From Ramlibacter henchirensis (lineage in GTDB: Bacteria > Pseudomonadota > Gammaproteobacteria > Burkholderiales > Burkholderiaceae_C): a stretch of 64,000 nucleotides of DNA. Below are positions 15,945 to 26,653 of this stretch, in pieces (positions within the stretch are counted from its first letter, which is position 1; every line of letters begins with the position of its first letter). The stretch spans positions 1,860,001 to 1,924,000 of the forward strand of contig NZ_SMLM01000001.1 in assembly GCF_004682015.1 (NCBI RefSeq), given 5' to 3'. The notes beneath the pieces were generated by a model. It did not search any database. It was given only the letters and a program-made list of their open reading frames with translations, and was not told the origin of the DNA. The translations under genes and the position numbers were made by a program.

Positions 15945-18295
15945 ACCCCAACCGGACCCCGCGCCGACGTTTCCCGCTCACGCCCCTCGCGTTGGCCGTC
16001 CTGGGAGCGGTGCATGAGGGCTCATGGGCGCAGCAGGACGAAGCCGTCGGCCTCAAGCCCACGCCGGCCTTGCGCGAGGACATCCCGGCGCAGGTGCGCG
16101 GACAGCAGCCGAGCTTCGTGTTCGGCGACCGCATCACCGGCCGCCCCGACCTGGACACCACCATCGAGGGCGACGCCGAAATGCGGCGCGGCGACACCGT
16201 GATCCGCGCGCAGCGGCTGGAGTACTGGCAACCCGACGACCTGGCCAAGGCCCGCGGCAACGTTCGCATCAACCGCGCGGGCAACGTCATCGAAGGGCCC
16301 TACCTCGAGCTGCAGGTCGATGCCTTCGAAGGCTTCTTCACGCAGCCCAACTACCGGTTCCTTCGCAACGAAGCCTACGGCCAGGCGTCCCGCGTCGACT
16401 TCATCGACGAGAACCGGATGGTGGTGCGCGACGCCACGTACACCACCTGCCAGCGGGAGGACTATCCGGGCTGGATGCCGGCGTGGATCCTGCGCGCGGG
16501 CGGCATCCGGCTGGACCAGGAAGAGGAAGTCGGCGTCGCGACCGACGCGGTGCTCAGCTTCTACAACGTGCCGATCCTGCCGATCCCGCGGCTGAGTTTT
16601 CCGCTCTCCGACAAGCGCAAGTCGGGCTTGCTGCCGCCCGTGATCGGCATCGACAGCCTGAACGGCATCGAGTACCGCCAGCCGTACTACTGGAACATCG
16701 CGCCCAACCGGGACGCAACGCTCTATCCCTCGCTGATGTCCAAGCGCGGGGTCGATCTCGGTGCGGAGTTCCGGTATCTCGAATCCACGTACCGCGGCGA
16801 GGTGCAGGCCAACTACATGCCGGGCGACCGCCTGCGGGACATGGACCGCTGGGGCTACCACCTGCGGCATGACGGCGCCCTGCCCGGCGGGCCGCTGGGG
16901 ACGCTCGGGCTTTCGCTCAACCTCAACCGCGTCAGCGACGACAACTACTGGCGCGACTTCTCGCGCACGAGCGCCTCGCTCACCCAGCGCCTGCTGGCCA
17001 GCGATGGGCTGCTGCAGTCGAACGTCGGCAACTGGTACTTCCTGGCGCGCACCCTGAGCTGGCAGACGCTGCAGGACGTCACGTCTCCGATCACGCCGCC
17101 CTACGACATGCTGCCGCAGCTGCTGGCCCGCCACACGCGGCAGGACCTGCCGCTGGGGCTGGAGAGCTCGGTCGAACTGAACTCGACCCGCTTCGATTCG
17201 GTGCGCGAGCTGACGGGGCAGCCCAATGCACAGCGCAGCTTCATGCTGGGCGCATTGCAGCGCCCGTGGCAGGCGCCGGGCTGGTTCCTGATCCCGCGCG
17301 TGCAGCTGCACAGCACCTACTACAGCTTCGACGCCCCGCTGACCAACGGAAGACTGCAGGCCGATCGCACGCTGCCGATCTACAGCGTTGACAGCGGGCT
17401 GGTGTTCGAGCGGCCCACGAGCTTCCTCGGCCGCAACTTCCTGCAGACGCTGGAGCCGCGCGCGTTCTACGTCTACACGCCGTTCCGCGAGCAGTCGCTG
17501 CTGCCCAACTACGACTCGGGCTTCAACGACTTCAACTTCGCGACCATCTTCACCGAGAACTCGTTCGGCGGCCACGACCGCATCGCCGACAACAACCTGC
17601 TGACGGTGGGCGCGACCACGCGGCTGGTCGATCCGGACACGGGCGCCGAAGCGGCCAAGTTCGCGATCGCCCAGCGCCTGCGCTTCAAGGACCAGCGCGT
17701 CACGCTGCCGGGTGGCCAGCCGGTGAGCGAGCGGCTGTCGGACCTGCTGTTCGGCGCTTCGATCAACTGGGACCCGCGCTGGACGTTCGACGGCACGGTG
17801 CAATACAACCCGAAGACGCGGCGATCGGAGCGCGTCACCGTGGGCGGCCGCTACAACCCGAGCCCGTACCGCGTGGTCAGCGCCGCGTACCGCCTGCAGC
17901 GCGAACTCTCCGAGCAGATCGACGTCGGATGGCAATGGCCGCTGAACGACCTGTGGGGCGACCGCGGGCTGGAACTCGGGCCCGGCCGCGGCCAGGGCGG
18001 CGGGCGCTGGTACTCGGTGGGCCGGCTGAACTTCAGCCTGCGCGACAAGCGCGTGGTCGACTCGGTCCTGGGGCTGGAATACGACGCCTGCTGCTGGATC
18101 GGCCGCGTGGTGGTGGAGCGGCTGCAGAGCAACATCAATACTTCGAACAAGCGCATCATGTTCCAGCTGGAGTTCATCGGCTTCAGCCGCCTGGGTTCGA
18201 ACGCGCTCGGCACGCTGCGCCAGAATATCCCGCGCTACCAGCTGCTGCGCGATCCCAACCTGCCCGCGCCCAGCCGCTTCACGAACTACGACTGA
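15941..18295 (+). CDS. lptD: LPS-assembly protein LptD
   Basis: This 784-residue outer-membrane protein inserts lipopolysaccharide into the outer leaflet with LptE. A signal-peptide-like N-terminus (RRRFPLTPLALAVLGAVHEG) is followed by an LptA-like jellyroll (about residues 55-200) with EGDAEMRRGDTVIRA and then a beta-barrel. Cys residues in TTCQRED and YDACCW fit the conserved disulfide pattern. The start is TTG at 15941; no ATG occurs in frame between the previous stop and the signal peptide. surA follows 11 bases later. Confidence 0.92.
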   Translation: MNPNRTPRRRFPLTPLALAVLGAVHEGSWAQQDEAVGLKPTPALREDIPAQVRGQQPSFVFGDRITGRPDLDTTIEGDAEMRRGDTVIRAQRLEYWQPDDLAKARGNVRINRAGNVIEGPYLELQVDAFEGFFTQPNYRFLRNEAYGQASRVDFIDENRMVVRDATYTTCQREDYPGWMPAWILRAGGIRLDQEEEVGVATDAVLSFYNVPILPIPRLSFPLSDKRKSGLLPPVIGIDSLNGIEYRQPYYWNIAPNRDATLYPSLMSKRGVDLGAEFRYLESTYRGEVQANYMPGDRLRDMDRWGYHLRHDGALPGGPLGTLGLSLNLNRVSDDNYWRDFSRTSASLTQRLLASDGLLQSNVGNWYFLARTLSWQTLQDVTSPITPPYDMLPQLLARHTRQDLPLGLESSVELNSTRFDSVRELTGQPNAQRSFMLGALQRPWQAPGWFLIPRVQLHSTYYSFDAPLTNGRLQADRTLPIYSVDSGLVFERPTSFLGRNFLQTLEPRAFYVYTPFREQSLLPNYDSGFNDFNFATIFTENSFGGHDRIADNNLLTVGATTRLVDPDTGAEAAKFAIAQRLRFKDQRVTLPGGQPVSERLSDLLFGASINWDPRWTFDGTVQYNPKTRRSERVTVGGRYNPSPYRVVSAAYRLQRELSEQIDVGWQWPLNDLWGDRGLELGPGRGQGGGRWYSVGRLNFSLRDKRVVDSVLGLEYDACCWIGRVVVERLQSNINTSNKRIMFQLEFIGFSRLGSNALGTLRQNIPRYQLLRDPNLPAPSRFTNYD

Positions 18296-18306
18296 GACCG
18301 TCCCTG

Positions 18307-19662
18307 ATGAAAGCCCGCGTCCTCCTTCTTGCCCTGGCTGCCGCAGCCGTGGCCGCACCCCCGGCCATGGCGCAGCTGCGCGCCACGCCGCAACTGGGCG
18401 GTGGCCGGCCTGCGCCTTCGACCGGCCCGCAGCGATCGGCGGACTACATCGTCGCGGTGGTCAACTCCGAGCCGATCACGAACAACGAGGTGCGAACGCG
18501 CCTGGTTCGCTTCGAGCGGCAGCTCGCCCAGCAGGGCGCGGCCATTCCGCCGCGCGGTGAGCTGGCCCGGCTGGTGCTGGAGCGCCTGATCAGCGAGAAG
18601 GCGCAGCTGCAATACGCGCGCGAGGTCGGCATCCGCGTCAGCGACGCGATGGTCGACCAGGCCGAGCAGCATTTCGCGCGGCAGAACGACATGGACGTCG
18701 CGGAACTGCGCCGGCGCCTACCGGGGGAAGGCATCGACGTCGCCGCGTTCCGCGAAGACATGCGCAATCAACTGTTGCTCGGGCGGCTGCGCGAGCGCGA
18801 AGTGGAGCAGCGTGTCAAGGTCACGGACCAGGAAGTCGAGCAGTTCATGCGCGAGCAGGCGGCTTCGGCGCAAGGGCCGCTGGAGCTGAACCTGGGCCAC
18901 ATCCTCGTGGCCGTGCCCGAGAACGCCAGCGAGCAGCAGGTGCGCGATGCGCGCGCCAAGGCCGATCGCGTGATGGAGCAGGCCCGGGCGGGAGAGGATT
19001 TCGCCAAGCTCGCGCGCGAAGCCTCCGATGCGCCCGGCGCCGCGCAGACTGGCGGCCTGATGGGATTGCGCAGCAGCGACCGCTATCCGCCCTTGTTCCT
19101 CGAGGCAGTGCAGTCCCTTCCGCAAGGCGGCGTGAGCAACGTGCTGCGCTCGGGCGCCGGCTTCCACGTGCTCAAGGTGGTGGACCGGCGCAAGGGCGGC
19201 ATGCCCGGCGCGACCGTCACGCAATCGCATGCGCGCCACATCCTGCTGCGGCCCGGGCCGCAGCTCACCGAGGCGGCCGCGCGCGAGCGGCTGGCCGAAT
19301 TCAAGCGGCGCATCCAGGCTGGCCAGGCCGACTTCGCCCAGCTCGCGCGCGAGCATTCGCAGGACGCGAGCGCGCAGCGCGGCGGCGACCTGGGCTGGTC
19401 CTCGTCCGGCATGTTCGTGCCGGAGTTCGAGGACGCGCTGGGCAGCCTGTCGCCGGGCCAGATCGCCGAGCCGCTGGTGTCCCGCTTCGGCGTGCACCTC
19501 GTGCAGCTGCTCGAGCGCCGCGTCGCCACACTGTCGCCGCGCGAGCAGCGCGACGTCGCGCGCAACCTGCTGCGCGAGAAGAAGCTCGACGAAGCCTACG
19601 AGCGCTGGGCGCAGGACGTGCGCGGCCGCGCCTTCGTCGACCTGCGTGAGCCTCCCCAGTAG
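18307..19662 (+). CDS. surA: periplasmic chaperone / peptidyl-prolyl isomerase SurA
   Basis: This 451-residue protein starts with a signal peptide (MKARVLLLALAAAAVAAPP...AMAQ). It has the SurA N-terminal chaperone helices with IVAVVNSEPITNNEV near residue 50 and two parvulin domains (about residues 195-300 and 305-410), marked by LGHILV and RHILL starts and by GGDLGWSSSGMFVPEF in the second. It escorts outer-membrane proteins, LptD among them, matching its place in the operon. Confidence 0.93.
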   Translation: MKARVLLLALAAAAVAAPPAMAQLRATPQLGGGRPAPSTGPQRSADYIVAVVNSEPITNNEVRTRLVRFERQLAQQGAAIPPRGELARLVLERLISEKAQLQYAREVGIRVSDAMVDQAEQHFARQNDMDVAELRRRLPGEGIDVAAFREDMRNQLLLGRLREREVEQRVKVTDQEVEQFMREQAASAQGPLELNLGHILVAVPENASEQQVRDARAKADRVMEQARAGEDFAKLAREASDAPGAAQTGGLMGLRSSDRYPPLFLEAVQSLPQGGVSNVLRSGAGFHVLKVVDRRKGGMPGATVTQSHARHILLRPGPQLTEAAARERLAEFKRRIQAGQADFAQLAREHSQDASAQRGGDLGWSSSGMFVPEFEDALGSLSPGQIAEPLVSRFGVHLVQLLERRVATLSPREQRDVARNLLREKKLDEAYERWAQDVRGRAFVDLREPPQ

Positions 19663-20436
19663 TTGGAACACCGGCCCCGCAAGCGTTTCGGCCAGCATTT
19701 CCTGGCCGACCTCTCGGTCATCGACGCGATCGTCCGCGCGATCGCGCCGCGCGCGGGGCAGGCCGTGGTGGAGATCGGGCCGGGCCTGGCCGCACTGACA
19801 CAGCCGCTGGTCGAGCGGCTGGGGCGGCTGACCGTGATCGAGCTTGATCGGGACCTCGCGCAGCGGCTGCGGCGGCATCCACAGCTGGACGTGGTCGAAA
19901 GCGACGTGCTGCAGGTGGACTTCGGCCAGCTTGCGCAGCGCCTGGACGCGCCACTGTTACGCGTCGCGGGGAACCTGCCGTACAACATCTCCACGCCGAT
20001 CCTGTTCCACCTGCTCGAGTTCGTGGGCGTGGTCGAGGACCAGCACTTCATGCTGCAGAAGGAAGTGGTCGACCGGATGGTGGCGGAGCCGTCCACGGCG
20101 GACTACGGGCGGCTCTCGGTGATGCTGCAGTGGCGCTACGAGATGGAGAACGTGCTCGACGTGCCGCCCGAAGCGTTCGATCCGCCGCCGAAGGTGGACA
20201 GCGCGGTGGTTCGCATGGTGCCGCGCGCGGAGCCCGCGCCGGTGAATCCGAAGCTGCTGTCCGAGCTCGTGCAGGTCGCGTTCAGCCAGCGGCGCAAGCT
20301 GTTGCGGCACACGCTCGGGCGGTGGCTGGAGCAGCGCGGCTTCGCGGGGAATTTCGACGTGCAGCGGCGGGCCGAGGAGGTGCCGGTGGACGAGTACCTC
20401 GTGCTTGCGGCGCAGGTCGCTCCAGTGGGCTCCTGA
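19663..20436 (+). CDS. rsmA: 16S rRNA dimethyladenosine transferase RsmA (KsgA)
   Basis: This 257-residue methyltransferase has RKRFGQHFL at the N-terminus, the SAM motif [10 protein letters not shown] near residue 40, ELDRDLA near residue 63, and the catalytic NLPYNIS near residue 106. It dimethylates A1518 and A1519 of 16S rRNA. The start is TTG at 19663, directly abutting the surA TAG. In Escherichia coli pdxA lies between surA and rsmA; it is absent here. Confidence 0.93.
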   Translation: MEHRPRKRFGQHFLADLSVIDAIVRAIAPRAGQAVVEIGPGLAALTQPLVERLGRLTVIELDRDLAQRLRRHPQLDVVESDVLQVDFGQLAQRLDAPLLRVAGNLPYNISTPILFHLLEFVGVVEDQHFMLQKEVVDRMVAEPSTADYGRLSVMLQWRYEMENVLDVPPEAFDPPPKVDSAVVRMVPRAEPAPVNPKLLSELVQVAFSQRRKLLRHTLGRWLEQRGFAGNFDVQRRAEEVPVDEYLVLAAQVAPVGS

Positions 20437-20443
20437 AATGAAA

Positions 20444-20464
20444 AATCCCCGCAGCGCGGGGATT
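20444..20464 (+). terminator. terminator of the lptD-surA-rsmA operon
   Basis: A perfect 9-bp stem, AATCCCCGC (20444-20452) with GCGGGGATT (20456-20464) and an AGC loop, begins eight bases after the rsmA stop. An A-run precedes it and TTCTCT follows, so the U-tract is weak; it could also act on the minus strand. Confidence 0.7.
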
Positions 20465-20511
20465 CTCTGGAAGCACCGTATTCCCGCCTTGCGTGGGAAT
20501 GACGGAGCGCT

Positions 20512-20721
20512 TTACGCGGCCGCGAGCCAGTAGCCCGCGTTAAACGGGCTGCTCATTCGCAGCGCCAGCGGGGAGACGTCGACCAGCTTGTCGGTCGGCA
20601 TCTTCTCGCCGGATTCGGTGACGGCGGGCGCCGCGGGAGCGGCTTCGTTGCCCTGGGCCTCGGTCGCCCGTTCTGCTTGGCCAGCTTGTGCAGAACGGGC
20701 TACAGAAAAGAATAGAAGCAC
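20512..20721 (-). CDS. possible small protein downstream of the barstar gene
   Basis: An open frame of 69 codons overlaps the last 22 bases of the barstar gene. The product is Ala/Glu/Pro-rich with a more ordered C-terminus (PTDKLVDVSPLALRMSSPFNAGYW). I do not recognise it. The hairpin at 20666-20700 lies within it, which argues against translation of the first part; a shorter form from the internal Met is also possible. Nothing else is seen in the 235-base gap between rsmA and the barstar gene. Confidence 0.3.
   Translation of the reverse strand: MLLFFSVARSAQAGQAERATEAQGNEAAPAAPAVTESGEKMPTDKLVDVSPLALRMSSPFNAGYWLAAA
20666..20700 (-). terminator. hairpin at the barstar stop codon
   Basis: An 11-bp perfect inverted repeat, GCCCGTTCTGC (20666-20676) and GCAGAACGGGC (20690-20700), with a 13-base loop. 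It starts at the barstar stop codon on the minus strand. No U-tract follows, so it may be a mRNA-stabilising end or a Rho-linked stop rather than a strong intrinsic terminator. Confidence 0.55.
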
Positions 20722-21128
20722 CGGAACGGTATCTTCCGGTCCGCCCAGTAGTCGGCCGTGTCGCGGAAGATGTCCAGGAGCTGCTCGCGCGCTTCCTTGT
20801 CGAACTTGGCCGTGGCGGGGATCTGCTCCAGCACCACGATGAAGCCCGGCTGCGGGCCCGACTTGTGCAGCGGGTCGGTCATGCAGTCGTACAGGGCGTC
20901 GAAGTTCTTGCCGAAGTGGGCCGGCAGCATGAACTGCTGGGCGATCAGGTCCAGCACGTCCTGCTTGCTCTGGGCGTTGGCCAGGTTGGCGTACAGGAAG
21001 TGCTGGCCGAGCGAGCGCGCCGTGTCCTGCAGGTCCTGCACGCGGAACGCTCGGATGGACTGCACGATGTTGCTGCGCACCCCCTTGAGCGGCGTGTCAG
21101 CGATGTTGGGGCGAAGGGATTGATCCAT
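20700..21128 (-). CDS. barstar-family RNase inhibitor
   Basis: This roughly 142-residue protein carries a barstar domain in its second half: FLYANLANAQSKQDVLDLIA, then the typical LPAHFGKNFDALYDCMTD and GFIVVLEQIP segments. Barstars bind and block barnase-type RNases, and an RNase gene lies directly upstream in the same operon. Start choice is open. ATG 21128 is used here; ATG 21146 and a GTG at 21185, which overlaps the RNase stop as GTGA, are alternatives. The protein is longer than the classical 89-residue barstar. Confidence 0.85.
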   Translation of the reverse strand: MDQSLRPNIADTPLKGVRSNIVQSIRAFRVQDLQDTARSLGQHFLYANLANAQSKQDVLDLIAQQFMLPAHFGKNFDALYDCMTDPLHKSGPQPGFIVVLEQIPATAKFDKEAREQLLDIFRDTADYWADRKIPFRCFYSFL

Positions 21129-21181
21129 CTCCGCGTCTCTTTCCATGGATGTCAAAAACATGTCCCGCTTCATTTCAGGGT

Positions 21182-21586
21182 TCACTCCACGATCTTGCGA
21201 AAACTGGCGTAGTGGTCAGCGGTGTAGTAGCAGGCGTCCGGCTGCCGGGGCGGGCCGCCGCACACGATGCGCCGGGCCCCCCGGTCGCGCGATCCCGGCG
21301 TCTTCACGGTGTATTCGCGCCAATAGCCGCGTTTTCCGGCCGGGAGCAAACGCTCGCGGTTGAAGAACACCGATCCGTCCTTGTCGTACGGGAACGGTCC
21401 GCCCTGGCGGATCAGTTCGTAGGTTTCCCGGCCTTGCCACGGCAGTTCGGTCCACCGGATGGTGGTCTCGACGCCGTCAGCGGGGCGTTCCGTCGGGCCC
21501 TTGGCTGCCGCCGGCACGGGGCCGGCCAACGAGACCGCGAACAAGACGCTTGTGAGCGCTAACTTGATTGCGGCGACACGCGCCAT
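21182..21586 (-). CDS. secreted guanyl-specific ribonuclease (barnase/RNase Sa type)
   Basis: This 134-residue protein has a signal peptide (ARVAAIKLALTSVLFAVSLA, cleavage near AAA-KG) and a microbial RNase N1/T1 domain. Visible hallmarks are FNRERLLP, the catalytic Glu in YWREYTV, the Arg in RGARRIVCGG and a C-terminal His in YYTADHYASF. It should cleave single-stranded RNA after G in the periplasm or outside the cell. The following gene encodes a barstar, so the cell is protected from its own enzyme. ATG 21586 was preferred to an in-frame TTG at 21592. Confidence 0.85.
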   Translation of the reverse strand: MARVAAIKLALTSVLFAVSLAGPVPAAAKGPTERPADGVETTIRWTELPWQGRETYELIRQGGPFPYDKDGSVFFNRERLLPAGKRGYWREYTVKTPGSRDRGARRIVCGGPPRQPDACYYTADHYASFRKIVE

Positions 21587-21770
21587 GAACAACTTCGGAC
21601 CTTCTGGGGTGACCTTGCGGACGCCGTCCGGATCACCCTCGGGCTTGGCAGCCCTTCGGGTTAACCCGGAAATTCAAGGGCGCTAGTGTGAACCATCCAG
21701 TCACAAAAGGCAAGTCGCTGCCCAAATTTTGGGCAGAGGGCAAGGGCATCGCGGGGCGGCCGGCCGTTGG
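21587..21770. promoter_or_regulatory. structured intergenic region before the RNase operon
   Basis: This 184-base gap between malic enzyme and the RNase gene contains two palindromes: CGGGTTAACCCG (21657-21668, perfect) and CTGCCCAAATTTTGGGCAG (21718-21736, 9-base arms around one base). A further stem in the leader pairs GGGTGA with TCACCC on the minus strand, enclosing GGAC/GTCC (about 21609-21643). The second palindrome could end maeB transcription or act as an operator for the RNase operon. Confidence 0.5.
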
Positions 21771-24113
<2,343 letters not shown>

Positions 24114-24225
24114 CGGCGGGTGTCTCCTCTCGCGTCCGCGCCTCGCGGCGGACCGGTCCGTTGGGGTGGGCGATTGTAGAACTGCGGGTAAACCCGAGCC
24201 TCGGCGGCAGCCGGAAGTCAGTGGT

Positions 24226-24262
24226 CGGAGTGGCGCGTTCTGGCGACATTTGCGCCACTCCG
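24226..24262. promoter_or_regulatory. dyad upstream of the antitoxin gene
   Basis: CGGAGTGGCGC (24226-24236) and GCGCCACTCCG (24252-24262) form a perfect 11-base inverted repeat around 15 bases. It ends 23 bases before the antitoxin ATG. Antitoxins commonly repress their own operon by binding such repeats; a structural role in the mRNA leader is the alternative. Confidence 0.5.
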
Positions 24263-24285
24263 CTGCGTTTCCCGGGAGCCGACCC

Positions 24286-24648
24286 ATGTCCGACACACCT
24301 GCATTCGTCTCCGTCAAGCTGCCGGGCGGGCTCGTCACGCAGGCCCGCGAAGCGGCGCAGACCATGCGCCGATCGGTGGCCAGCCAGATCGAGTACTGGG
24401 CGACGCTCGGCATGGCGCTGGAGCACGCGGGGCTGTCCACCAGCGACAGCCGGGCGCTCATCGCGCGGCAGGAGCGCGCCGCCTACGGCAATCCCAGGGC
24501 GACGATGCCGGTCTCCCCGGAGCTGGACGACCTGCAGGCCCACGTGCTCGCGCTGTCCAAGTCGGGCGCGCTGTCGGCGCGAGCGCAGGAGGCGGTGGCC
24601 GGCAGCAAGGCGCGCACCGGCCGCGGCAAAGGGCGCAAATCCGCATGA
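24286..24648 (+). CDS. ParD-like antitoxin
   Basis: This 120-residue protein begins with FVSVKLPGGLVTQAREAAQTMRRSVASQIEYWA, split here as a beta strand plus helix-turn-helix of ribbon-helix-helix type, as in ParD-like antitoxins of this length. The C-terminus is basic (KARTGRGKGRKSA). The toxin candidate starts ten bases after the stop. GGGAG precedes ATG 24286. A longer frame from 23989 overlaps the divergent maeB gene and was rejected. Confidence 0.7.
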   Translation: MSDTPAFVSVKLPGGLVTQAREAAQTMRRSVASQIEYWATLGMALEHAGLSTSDSRALIARQERAAYGNPRATMPVSPELDDLQAHVLALSKSGALSARAQEAVAGSKARTGRGKGRKSA

Positions 24649-24658
24649 GGCAAGGCCG

Positions 24659-25252
24659 ATGCCGGTCCTGCATCTGATCGCGGGGCCGCACGGCGCCGGC
24701 AAGACGGCGCTCTACCGCTACCTGATCGCGCCGCGCTATCCCGCGCTGCCGTTCATCGATGTCCAGGCGTACTGCGAAGCCCACCTGCACGACGTGGAAG
24801 ATCCACAGGCGCGCCTGGCGGCCGCCCGCGAGTGGGGCGACGCGCAGTGGCAGGACCTGCTGCGCCAGCACGCATCCTTCGTCACCGAGACCGCGTTCTC
24901 GCATCCTTCGCGCGTGGCGCTGATCGCGCAGGCGCGCACGCTCGGCTTCGAGGTGGTGCTGTATGCGATCGCGTCGGACGAGCCGCGCAAGCTCCTGCAA
25001 CGGGTCAACCAGCGCGTGCGAGAGGGCGGCCACCCCGTGCCTTCGCACAAGCTGCTGTCCCGGTACACGCGCTGCCTGCACAACCTGCGCCACGCGGTGT
25101 TCATGGCCGACCTGTCGCTGCTGATCGACGGCTGCGACGCCGAAGAGGGCGGGCCTCGCCTGATCGCCACGGTCATGGCCAACCAGATGCAGCTGCACAC
25201 CGTGCAGCGCCCGCGCTGGGTCGAAAAGGTGCTCGGCTTCGCCGAGGGCTAG
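24659..25252 (+). CDS. zeta-toxin-like kinase
   Basis: This 197-residue P-loop protein has Walker A GPHGAGKTAL at residue 9 and FVTETAFSHPSRVALI near residue 79, which matches the ET-FS segment of zeta toxins and related UDP-GlcNAc kinases. Helices with arginines (RVREGGHPVP, LSRYTRCLHNLR) resemble the phosphate-gripping part. Paired with the upstream ribbon-helix-helix-type gene, it likely forms a toxin-antitoxin module. Stand-alone zeta-like kinases with no toxicity exist, so the activity is inferred. Confidence 0.75.
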   Translation: MPVLHLIAGPHGAGKTALYRYLIAPRYPALPFIDVQAYCEAHLHDVEDPQARLAAAREWGDAQWQDLLRQHASFVTETAFSHPSRVALIAQARTLGFEVVLYAIASDEPRKLLQRVNQRVREGGHPVPSHKLLSRYTRCLHNLRHAVFMADLSLLIDGCDAEEGGPRLIATVMANQMQLHTVQRPRWVEKVLGFAEG

Positions 25253-25267
25253 AGCTGCGCGGCCGCG

Positions 25268-26653
25268 TCAGCCGCGCATGACCGCTTCGATCTCGTCCGG
25301 CTTCACCGGCACGCCACGCGTGATCAGCTCGCAGCCATTTGCCGTGACGATGGCGTCGTCCTCGATGCGGATGCCGATGCCGTGGAACTTCTCCGGCACG
25401 CCTTCAGCCGGCCGCACGTACAGCCCCGGCTCGATGGTCAGCACCATGCCGGGCCGCAGCACGCGGCTGGGACGGTTCTTGATCACCTCGCCGGAGAGCG
25501 GGTCCTTGCGTTCGCTCACCTCGCCCACTTCGCCCGGCTCCACGTAGCTGCCGCAGTCGTGCACGTCCATCCCCAGCCAGTGGCCGGTGCGGTGCATGTA
25601 GAACTGGAAGTAGGCCCGCTGCTCGATCACGTCATCCACCGAACCGACCTTGTTGCGGTCCAGCAGGCCGACGTCCAGCATGCCCTGGGCCAGCACCTTC
25701 ACGGTGGCCTCGTGCGGATCGTTGAAACGGGCGCCGGGGCGCGTCGCGGACACCGCCGCCTCCTGCGAGGCCAGCACCAGCTCGTACAGCTCGCGCTGCG
25801 GTCCGCTGAACTTGCCGTCGGCCGGGAAGGTACGCGTGATGTCGCTGGCGTAGCCGTCCAGCTCGCAGCCCGCGTCGATCAGCACCAGCTCGCCCGCGCG
25901 AACCGGCGTGTCGGCCGCGCGGTAGTGCAGCACGCAGGAATTGGCGCCGGCCGCCACGATGGAGTTGTAGGCCGGGTACTGCGAGCCGGCGAGCCGGAAC
26001 TCGTGCAGCAGTTCGGCGTCGAGGTGGTACTCGCGCACCTCGCGGCCCTCGCGAAGCATGCGGGCCGACAGCTTCATGGCGCGCACATGCGCGCGAGCGC
26101 TGATCTGCGCCGCCCGGCGCATCACGTCCTGCTCGTGCGCGTCCTTCACCAGCCGCATCTCGTCGACAACGCCGCACAGGTCGCGCTGCTCCTGGGGACA
26201 CAGAGCTCCGTAACGAACGCGCGCCCGCACCTGGTTGAGCCACGCGCCCACACGCGCCTCGAGGCCGGCGTGGATCGCGAAGGGGTACCACACCGCGTCG
26301 CGGTTCTCCAGCAGGCGCGGCATCATCGCTTCGAGTTCGTCGCTCGAATGCGCGGCCTGCACGCCCAGGGCTTGCGGCGCGGCGGCCGGTCCGAGCCGGT
26401 AGCCGTCCCAGATCTCGCGTTCGGCGTCCTTGGGCGCGCAGAACAGCGTGCTCTTGCCGTCGCCCGTGATCACCAGGAAGGCGTTGGGCTCGCCGAATCC
26501 GGTGAGGTAGTAGAAGTAGCTGTCGTGCCGGTAGAGGAAGTCGGTGTCGCGGTTGCGCGGCCGCTCCGGCGCGGTGGGGACCAGGGCGATGCCATTGGCC
26601 CCGATGGCGGAGGCGACGCGCGCGCGGCGCTCGGCGAAGAGGGATGGGCTCAT
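25268..26653 (-). CDS. pepP: Xaa-Pro aminopeptidase
   Basis: This 461-residue protein has the aminopeptidase P N-terminal domain (RRDSYFYYLTGF-like region near residue 45) and a pita-bread catalytic domain. Metal ligands are visible in LIDAGCELDGYASDITRTFP (two Asp), TGHWLGMDVHD (His), TIEPGLY (Glu) and IRIEDD (Glu). It removes N-terminal residues followed by proline. The start overlaps the murU stop (ATGA), so it ends a three-gene operon speD-like, murU, pepP. Confidence 0.92.
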   Translation of the reverse strand: MSPSLFAERRARVASAIGANGIALVPTAPERPRNRDTDFLYRHDSYFYYLTGFGEPNAFLVITGDGKSTLFCAPKDAEREIWDGYRLGPAAAPQALGVQAAHSSDELEAMMPRLLENRDAVWYPFAIHAGLEARVGAWLNQVRARVRYGALCPQEQRDLCGVVDEMRLVKDAHEQDVMRRAAQISARAHVRAMKLSARMLREGREVREYHLDAELLHEFRLAGSQYPAYNSIVAAGANSCVLHYRAADTPVRAGELVLIDAGCELDGYASDITRTFPADGKFSGPQRELYELVLASQEAAVSATRPGARFNDPHEATVKVLAQGMLDVGLLDRNKVGSVDDVIEQRAYFQFYMHRTGHWLGMDVHDCGSYVEPGEVGEVSERKDPLSGEVIKNRPSRVLRPGMVLTIEPGLYVRPAEGVPEKFHGIGIRIEDDAIVTANGCELITRGVPVKPDEIEAVMRG

